DNA from: CP2-2F sp034436355
GTDB taxonomy: Bacteria; Chloroflexota; Anaerolineae; Aggregatilineales; UBA2796
NCBI GenBank assembly: GCA_034436355.1
Contig: DAOTVQ010000031.1
Location: 1 to 64,000 of the forward strand
Length of the DNA: 64,000 nt
Direction: 5' to 3'
The notes beneath the pieces are model-generated. The model made no database searches and was not told the DNA's origin. It worked only from the letters and a program-made list of their open reading frames with translations. Below are positions 59,108 to 64,000 of this stretch, piece by piece; the first letter of the stretch is position 1, and each line of letters starts with the position of its first letter. Both the position numbers and the translations under genes were made by a program.

Positions 59108-59767
59108 ATGACAAAACGAACAGGCGCCTGGTGGCGCGTGGTGAAGTTCGGCTTTCGCCTGCTCTATAACGAGATGGCGTTCACCTACGATGTGGTCAGC
59201 GCGGCGGTCAGCTTGGGCGAATGGCGGGCGTGGCAGCGCGCTGCGCTCAACTTTCTACAGCCGCCGCACAGCGCACCCGTGCTGGAATTAGCGCACGGCA
59301 CGGGCAATTTGCAGCTTGACTTGCACGCAGCAGGCATTCCCAGCCTTGCCATTGATCTGAGCCCGTACATGGGCAGGATCGCGGCGCGCAAATTGCGGCG
59401 GGCGGGCGTGCCAGCACGCCTGATCCGTGCGCGGGCAGAGGCACTGCCCTTCCGCGCTGAGAGTTTCTCAGCAGCGATCAGCACCTTCCCAACCGCCTTC
59501 ATCCTTGCGCCAGAGACGCTGGGCGAAGTTCACCGCGTTTTGCAGCCGCACGGGCGCCTGATCATTGTGCCGAACGCCACCCTGACGGGCAAAGGTGCCG
59601 CGCAGCGCAGCATCGAGCTTGCCTACCGCGCCACAGGGCAGCGCGACGGTGCGCCTTTTAACCTTCAAGCGCGCTTCAGCGCAGCAGGCTTTCACTTGCG
59701 CTTTGCAGAAGTGCCAGCCAAGCGTAGTGTGGCACAGGTGGTGATCGCTGAAAAGACGTTGGGCTAG
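59108..59767 (+). CDS. Class I SAM-dependent methyltransferase (UbiE-like)
   Basis: 219 residues. Motif I VLELAHGTGNLQLDL (LELAHGTG in place of the usual LDxGxGTG), LAIDLSPYMGRIA, and LPFRAESFSAAISTFPTAFI fit the Methyltransf_11 family. CAGGAGCG precedes the ATG. It heads a compact rightward series of six genes. The substrate is unknown. The gene starts 18 bp after the tRNA-Gly terminator. Confidence 0.85.
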   Translation: MTKRTGAWWRVVKFGFRLLYNEMAFTYDVVSAAVSLGEWRAWQRAALNFLQPPHSAPVLELAHGTGNLQLDLHAAGIPSLAIDLSPYMGRIAARKLRRAGVPARLIRARAEALPFRAESFSAAISTFPTAFILAPETLGEVHRVLQPHGRLIIVPNATLTGKGAAQRSIELAYRATGQRDGAPFNLQARFSAAGFHLRFAEVPAKRSVAQVVIAEKTLG

Positions 59768-59785
59768 AACAAACCTTGTGCTACA

Positions 59786-60316
59786 ATGGCAGCGGTGAGC
59801 GATAACATGCAAAGGTATTCAGCCGTGAGACGCTTGTTCCGCAGAACGCCGCCCGATCCCGAAGCAGTGCGCCTTGCGCGTGGCGTGAACGCTCATCGGC
59901 GCGCCATGCGTTGGCGTGTGGCGCTGCCCCTGATTGCGGTCGGTGCGCTGATCGTGATCGTGCCAAGCCTGCTCATCTTCGCCATGCGTGCAGATCGCTT
60001 CAGTGCGGTTGCCGCCTTCATGTCGCTTTTCATCACCGTGCCAACCGCCATTTTGTGTATGCTGCCCTATGCCCTGCTGATTATGTTCGCCTTCGGCGCA
60101 CGGCGCGCCTATAAAGGCACACGCGGCGCGCTAGGGCGCGTGCATCGGCTGGCACGGCGCGTCAATCTCGGTATGGATAAGCTCTCGGCACGGGCGGTGA
60201 AGCCCGTCATCGCCCTGAACGTGCGTTATGCTGCCCTTGAACGTTTGATCGCAACACCCTTCCGCGCTATGCGTATACCAGAATCAGAGGAAGATGAGAC
60301 CGCTGACCATGACTGA
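59786..60316 (+). CDS. Small membrane protein of unknown function
   Basis: 176 residues. A basic N-terminus is followed by two hydrophobic helices (about 46-66 and 76-103), then a basic amphipathic region and an acidic tail (ESEEDETADHD). No motif was recognised. It overlaps the next gene by 23 bp in another frame. Both could be paired membrane components. Confidence 0.6.
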   Translation: MAAVSDNMQRYSAVRRLFRRTPPDPEAVRLARGVNAHRRAMRWRVALPLIAVGALIVIVPSLLIFAMRADRFSAVAAFMSLFITVPTAILCMLPYALLIMFAFGARRAYKGTRGALGRVHRLARRVNLGMDKLSARAVKPVIALNVRYAALERLIATPFRAMRIPESEEDETADHD

Positions 60317-60575
60317 TAAACCAACTTTGCCGACTGAGTCTGCGCCCGCACCGCGCAGCGATTGGAAATCACGCACCTATATGATCGGCGGCGTGATTGG
60401 CGCGCTGCTCGGCTTTCTTTCGGCGCACTTCTATGCGCGCAGCGCTGAGGAAAACAATGCCGGTCAGCCACCTAGACCGATTAGCACAGCGGATCTCTTT
60501 CGCCTGAGCCTTGCCGCGATTGCCCTGCTGCGCCAAATTGCCGATCTCGGCGTGAATCGCGGCGGTAAGCGCTAG
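60294..60575 (+). CDS. Small single-helix protein of unknown function
   Basis: 93 residues from the ATG at 60294, preceded by AGAGGAAG; an ATG at 60309 is possible. A glycine-rich hydrophobic helix (about 30-47: MIGGVIGALLGFLSAHFYA) and a C-terminal amphipathic helix (DLFRLSLAAIALLRQIADLG) suggest a membrane-anchored adaptor. It overlaps the preceding gene and lies 2 bp before the TetR-type gene. Confidence 0.6.
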   Translation: MRPLTMTDKPTLPTESAPAPRSDWKSRTYMIGGVIGALLGFLSAHFYARSAEENNAGQPPRPISTADLFRLSLAAIALLRQIADLGVNRGGKR

Positions 60576-60577
60576 GC

Positions 60578-61186
60578 ATGTTCAAACGTCCGCCCGATCC
60601 ACGCGATCCGATCCTAAGTGCAGCACGCACTGTGTTCACCCAAAACGGCTACGCCGAAACGTCCCTTGAGCAGGTCGCCCGCCACGCCAAGCTAGACCTC
60701 GCCGCTGTGCAGCGCCAATACAGCGATAAGGAAAAGCTGCTGGCTGCCATGCTGCGCGCCTATTCGCCACAGGCAGATTTTGAGGCGGCGCTGGACGCCG
60801 TGCAGGGCGAATCGGCTGCTGACCTCCTGCGTGATATGATGCGCCGCTTGGTGGAAGTGGCACAGCGCCACGACGATTTCTTTGAGTTGGCAGTCATTGA
60901 CGCGCAAAGCAACAATGGCAGCTTCCTGAGCAACCTGAGCGCCGCCATCTTTCCAAAGGCAACCGAGCTTTTGGGCAAGATGAAGGCAAACAACGAACTG
61001 CGTCCCGTCTCGGACGCGGTGATCGGGCGCACCCTGATCGCCATGTGGATCGGCTACATCGTCTCGGAGCGCGCCTTGCCGCAAGTGGCACGCCTTGCCA
61101 TGCGCTTCATGCCTGAACGCATCTGGCTGGATGGCATGGTTGATCTGATGCTCTACGGCTTGCTAGAGGATAATGCACGCACCTGA
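60578..61186 (+). CDS. TetR/AcrR-family transcriptional regulator
   Basis: 202 residues. The N-terminal HTH (ILSAARTVFTQNGYAETSLEQVARHAKLDLAAVQRQYSDKEKLLAAM, in pieces) matches TetR; the C-terminal helices (about 65-195) form a ligand-binding domain of unknown specificity. It normally represses its own operon or neighbours. Here it sits mid-operon, so autoregulation of the series from 59108 is plausible, but no operator was found. Confidence 0.92.
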   Translation: MFKRPPDPRDPILSAARTVFTQNGYAETSLEQVARHAKLDLAAVQRQYSDKEKLLAAMLRAYSPQADFEAALDAVQGESAADLLRDMMRRLVEVAQRHDDFFELAVIDAQSNNGSFLSNLSAAIFPKATELLGKMKANNELRPVSDAVIGRTLIAMWIGYIVSERALPQVARLAMRFMPERIWLDGMVDLMLYGLLEDNART

Positions 61187-62336
61187 GTCGGTTGCCTTTC
61201 GGGCTGGGCGTGCGGCACGCGGGCTGTGGGAGCGGCGCGGCGTGTGGCTGCGCGGTGCGCTCTTGGTGCTGATCTTGCTCAACCTAGCGCCTGCCCGCGC
61301 CCGCCTATTGCCAGAGCCGCCGCAAGTCGTCCAGACGGAGCATCCCATCCTGTGTATGCACACGCGCCTTGTGGATGAGGTGGAAGACGTGAAGGTGTGG
61401 CGCACGCTGCAAATGGTGCGCGAGCTGGGCGCGCCTGCCATTGTCGAACTGTTCCCGTGGGCATACATTCAGCCGCGAGAGGGCGCCTACGACTGGCATC
61501 ACCCTGATCGGATCATCCGCCTAGCGCGCCAGCAAGGCTTGACGGTCATCGCCCGTTTGGGCATTGTGCCTGCTTGGGCGCGCCCTGATCCGCGCTTGCA
61601 ACAGACCTCGCTGAACTATCTGCCACCAGCGCACTACGCCGATTACGCCGCCTTCGTGGCAGCTTTCGCGGCACGCTACCGCGACTCGGTGACGCACATC
61701 ATCCCTTGGAACGAGCCGAATTTGTACTTTGAGTGGGGCTTTCGGCAAGTTTCGCCAGAGGAATACGTTGAATTCCTCAAACTGATTTACACAGCGGCAA
61801 AGGCTGCCAACCCGGCTGTCCAGATTCTTGGCGCAGCCTTAGCGCCAACCCTTGAGCCTGAAAACAGCGCCAACGGCATGGATGACCTGATCTACCTGCG
61901 GCGTATGTATGCGGCGGGCGGCGCTGCCTACTTTGACGGGCTGGCTGTGCATACTTACGGCTTCACCTTGCCACCCGACGATCCGCCCGCGCCCGACCGC
62001 CTAAATTTCCGCCGCTATGAGCTACTGCACGCCATCATGCGCGAATTCGGCGACGGCGTGAAGCCCGTCTACATCACCGAGAGCAGTTGGAACGATCATC
62101 CGCGTTGGGTGAACGCCGTGCGCCCCAGCCAGCGGATCGCATACACGCTGGCTGCCCTAGACTACGCTGAATCCACCTGGCAGAACGTCCGCCACCTGTG
62201 CTTTTGGTTCTTCCGCGCTGCGACGCTCTACCGCAACTATATGGATGGCTATGCCTTTGTGACCGTTGAGTTTCGCCCGCGCCCGATCTATGAGGAAGTG
62301 CAGCGTTGGGCGCGTGGTTGGGATTCTGCGCCATGA
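61173..62336 (+). CDS. Clan GH-A glycoside-hydrolase-like protein with N-terminal anchor
   Basis: 387 residues. A hydrophobic helix (about 27-42) would anchor or export it. The TIM-barrel features of clan GH-A follow: acid/base Glu in IIPWNEPN (E181) and nucleophile in VYITESSW (E303), with strands such as VIARLGIVPAW. It is nearest to GH39/GH5-type enzymes, but no subfamily can be set. It starts inside the TetR gene (14 bp overlap) with GAGGATA upstream, and ends in an ATGA overlap with the binding-protein gene. Confidence 0.78.
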   Translation: MHAPESVAFRAGRAARGLWERRGVWLRGALLVLILLNLAPARARLLPEPPQVVQTEHPILCMHTRLVDEVEDVKVWRTLQMVRELGAPAIVELFPWAYIQPREGAYDWHHPDRIIRLARQQGLTVIARLGIVPAWARPDPRLQQTSLNYLPPAHYADYAAFVAAFAARYRDSVTHIIPWNEPNLYFEWGFRQVSPEEYVEFLKLIYTAAKAANPAVQILGAALAPTLEPENSANGMDDLIYLRRMYAAGGAAYFDGLAVHTYGFTLPPDDPPAPDRLNFRRYELLHAIMREFGDGVKPVYITESSWNDHPRWVNAVRPSQRIAYTLAALDYAESTWQNVRHLCFWFFRAATLYRNYMDGYAFVTVEFRPRPIYEEVQRWARGWDSAP

Positions 62337-63148
62337 AGCGCTATCCGACGCGCAACGCCTTCACCTTCCACCTGCTGCGCCGCCTGCTGATCACGCTGTG
62401 CTGCGCCTTTCTGTTCGTGCAGGGCGTGCGCTATGGGCGCTACCACTTCCGCCCTGACCTAAGCTGGCAGCGCGTGCAAGCCAGCGGCGTGCTGATCGTT
62501 GGCATGGATACGAGCTACTATCCTTTTGCCGTCATGACGGGTGAGGACATCCGCGGTTTGGATGTGGATATCGCCCTTGAGGTAGCGCGCCGACTGGGTG
62601 TGCGGATGCAGGTTGCGCCGATGGGCGTGGATGGACTCTACGATGCGCTGCATACAGGCATTGTAGACGTGCTGATCTCAGCCTTGCCCTTCGATCCGTT
62701 CCGCCTTGATGCTTTCGTTTACACCCGTCCATACATAGACGCGGGCTATTTCCTCGTCTCTCGCGGTGGCAGCTACCAAAGGATGCCCGATCTGGACGGC
62801 AAGCGCTTGGCGGTGGCGTATGGCAGCCTTGGTGATGAGCAAGCGCGCCGTTGGCTGCGCCGCTTGGGCAGCTTGAGCCTTCAGCACCACGCAGAGCCGA
62901 ATGCGGCATTGGCAGCGGTCTTAGCAGGCGAGGCGGAGGCTGCCCTAGTGGATTACCTTTCGGCACGGCTGTGGCTGCGCGAACACGCCGCGTCTGATCT
63001 GGTCATTGCAGCGCAACCGACCTACTCGGAAGGCTATGCAGCGGTGCTGCGCGTCCGCGATTTGGCGCTGGCAGGCAAGATCAACGCGGCGCTGGAAGCC
63101 ATGGCAGCCGATGGCACGCTGGCAGCCATCCTTGCCAAGTGGCTGTAG
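62333..63148 (+). CDS. Family 3 solute-binding protein with N-terminal anchor
   Basis: 271 residues from ATG at 62333 (ATGA overlap). An N-terminal helix (about 12-33) is followed by the SBP family 3 fold: GVLIVGMDTSYYPFAVMTGEDIRGLDVDIALEVARRLG in pieces, DVLISALPFDPFR, VSRGGSYQRMPDLDGKRLAVAYGS. The family binds amino acids or similar small ligands, for ABC importers or for sensory proteins. No permease or ATPase gene is adjacent. It is the last gene of its series. Confidence 0.88.
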   Translation: MKRYPTRNAFTFHLLRRLLITLCCAFLFVQGVRYGRYHFRPDLSWQRVQASGVLIVGMDTSYYPFAVMTGEDIRGLDVDIALEVARRLGVRMQVAPMGVDGLYDALHTGIVDVLISALPFDPFRLDAFVYTRPYIDAGYFLVSRGGSYQRMPDLDGKRLAVAYGSLGDEQARRWLRRLGSLSLQHHAEPNAALAAVLAGEAEAALVDYLSARLWLREHAASDLVIAAQPTYSEGYAAVLRVRDLALAGKINAALEAMAADGTLAAILAKWL

Positions 63149-63153
63149 GTGTG

Positions 63154-63190
63154 GTGCCTCACCCATGCCGAGTCAGCGTGTGTGAGGCAC
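63154..63190. terminator. Hairpin between convergent genes
   Basis: A perfect 9 bp stem GTGCCTCAC/GTGAGGCAC with a 19 nt loop lies just after the binding-protein stop. It lacks a T-run and may act in both directions. Confidence 0.5.
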
Positions 63191-63206
63191 AGCGCGCCCT
63201 CGCTGG

Positions 63207-64000
63207 TTAGTTGCCGCGCAGCGTCAGCGTCTCCACCGCCGCCGCCTCAACCGCCGCACGGCTAAAGCGCAGCGGCAGATTCTCAAAGCGCGCCCAACGC
63301 TCCACTAGGTTGCGGTAGTGTGGGCTGGCAGGATGCCCGCTTTGCCCGGTGCTGTGAATGCCAACGCTGTTCTCCAGATCGGCAAAGTCTATGATCATCC
63401 GCATCATCGAGATATTGCTGACGAGGAACGGATCATCCTCATAGCTGCTGGTGCGGTGAATGGTTGCTGCGCTGCCGCCGACTGGCACCCCTGTGATGTT
63501 CACGTAATCTTCAATCAGGCTGATGCCGCTTAAGCCAAGCGGATTGCTGATGAAGTTAACCTGATGCAGGGCGTCCCAACGCCACTTGGTGAAATCTGCG
63601 CCCAAGCGCGCCGCCACAGCCTGATAGCCTGCCGCCAGCGCTTGGCGCAGGATTTGGTCGCGCCCTTCCACCGCTTCTGTGGTGATGTCATCCCACCACG
63701 CCGCCTCAGGCTGATCGAACAGGCGTGCAGTTGGCCACAGAAACTGCCCGTTGACCACCACCCGCTTGCCAAACTCATCTGACCACAGGCGGGCAGCCAG
63801 CTCACGCTCAAAGGCGGCAAACCAAGCGGCTTGCCCGCTTTCGGTGCGCATGTCGAAATCCCACGCACGCAGCCAATCTAGGGCAGCCGCCGAGAGCGCC
63901 TCGCCGTGATCAAGGCTGAGTACCGTCGGCATGATCGCGGCGGCAAAGCCGTTGTAGGTGTCCTGCTGGATTGCGCTGAAGGTCTGCACGGTATGATCGG
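63207..64000 (-). CDS. Penicillin-acylase family protein, C-terminal part (5' partial)
   Basis: The frame is open to the right edge, so only the last 260-odd residues are seen. FTKWRWDALHQVNFISNPLG, VGGSAATIHRTSSYEDDPFLVS and the end STGQSGHPASPHYRNLVERWARFENLPL match the beta chain of Ntn-hydrolase penicillin amidases (HPLG, GQSGHP.SPHY, W). The catalytic N-terminal Ser of the beta chain lies outside the window. Members cleave amides, including beta-lactam side chains or acyl-homoserine lactones; the substrate is unknown. Confidence 0.85.
   Translation of the reverse strand, partial: DHTVQTFSAIQQDTYNGFAAAIMPTVLSLDHGEALSAAALDWLRAWDFDMRTESGQAAWFAAFERELAARLWSDEFGKRVVVNGQFLWPTARLFDQPEAAWWDDITTEAVEGRDQILRQALAAGYQAVAARLGADFTKWRWDALHQVNFISNPLGLSGISLIEDYVNITGVPVGGSAATIHRTSSYEDDPFLVSNISMMRMIIDFADLENSVGIHSTGQSGHPASPHYRNLVERWARFENLPLRFSRAAVEAAAVETLTLRGN

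Overview
This 64 kb window looks like ordinary chromosome of a bacterium in the phylum Chloroflexota, probably an Anaerolineae-like lineage. This is inferred from gene content, not from a marker phylogeny. Supporting clues are Thr/Pro-rich linkers in a secreted protein, many secreted PD40/TolB-type propellers, a DUF1800-DUF1501 pair, RNase Y with a RicT/PSP1 protein, and a moderately high GC content. Genes are tightly packed, often with 1-40 bp start/stop overlaps, and the hairpin terminators are clear. I see no insertion sequence, phage, CRISPR array, rRNA or replication origin.

Layout. 1-15.8 kb: a secreted repeat/propeller protein cut by the left edge; a leftward six-gene operon (DUF1800, DUF1501, secreted protein, response regulator, histidine kinase, TPR lipoprotein); a divergent propeller protein and a serine beta-lactamase-like hydrolase; a PIG-L deacetylase with RicT; and an ABC-2 exporter. 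15.9-25 kb (all leftward): a secreted propeller, a molybdopterin oxidoreductase domain, a glucose/sorbosone dehydrogenase, an Opp/Dpp-type ABC system (binding protein and two permeases, no ATPase), a GNAT enzyme and a membrane glycosyltransferase-like protein. 25-34.3 kb: RNase Y behind a 530 bp leader, a PP2C phosphatase overlapping an atypical kinase, then a convergent MinD-like ATPase plus a transporter-HEAT-cNMP fusion. 34.5-39.6 kb: pyrimidine locus (unknown membrane protein, CAD-like dihydroorotase, CAD-like aspartate carbamoyltransferase, a PyrF-PyrE fusion) and coaX. Together these supply the last five activities of de novo UMP synthesis except dihydroorotate dehydrogenase. 39.6-48.3 kb: a two-NYN protein, glmS, a YabN-like MazG protein, an MBL hydrolase, hsp20 and an AAA+ ATPase. 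48.4-58.7 kb: tRNA-Tyr, acyltransferase-like, MFS, RlmM-like and SDR genes, the ribosomal rplU-rpmA-rpmE cluster, thymidine kinase, an alkyltransferase-like protein, two small genes and a BMP-type nucleoside permease pair. 58.9-64 kb: tRNA-Gly, a six-gene rightward operon ending in a clan GH-A glycosidase-like protein and a family-3 binding protein, and a penicillin-acylase-like gene cut by the right edge.

Most notable: (1) ribosomal protein L31 carries an extra C-terminal domain resembling the RNA polymerase alpha C-terminal domain; (2) a well-formed tRNA with anticodon GTA has a short variable loop and a C1-G72 pair, unlike the usual bacterial class II tRNA-Tyr; (3) a PP2C/atypical-kinase pair lies beside a MinD-like ATPase with both P-loop lysines changed to arginine and a 1,200-residue transporter-HEAT-cNMP fusion; (4) CAD-like pyrC-pyrB in CAD order, followed by a PyrF-PyrE fusion; (5) a direct-repeat operator candidate sits on the promoter of the operon that encodes its own PhoB-type regulator.
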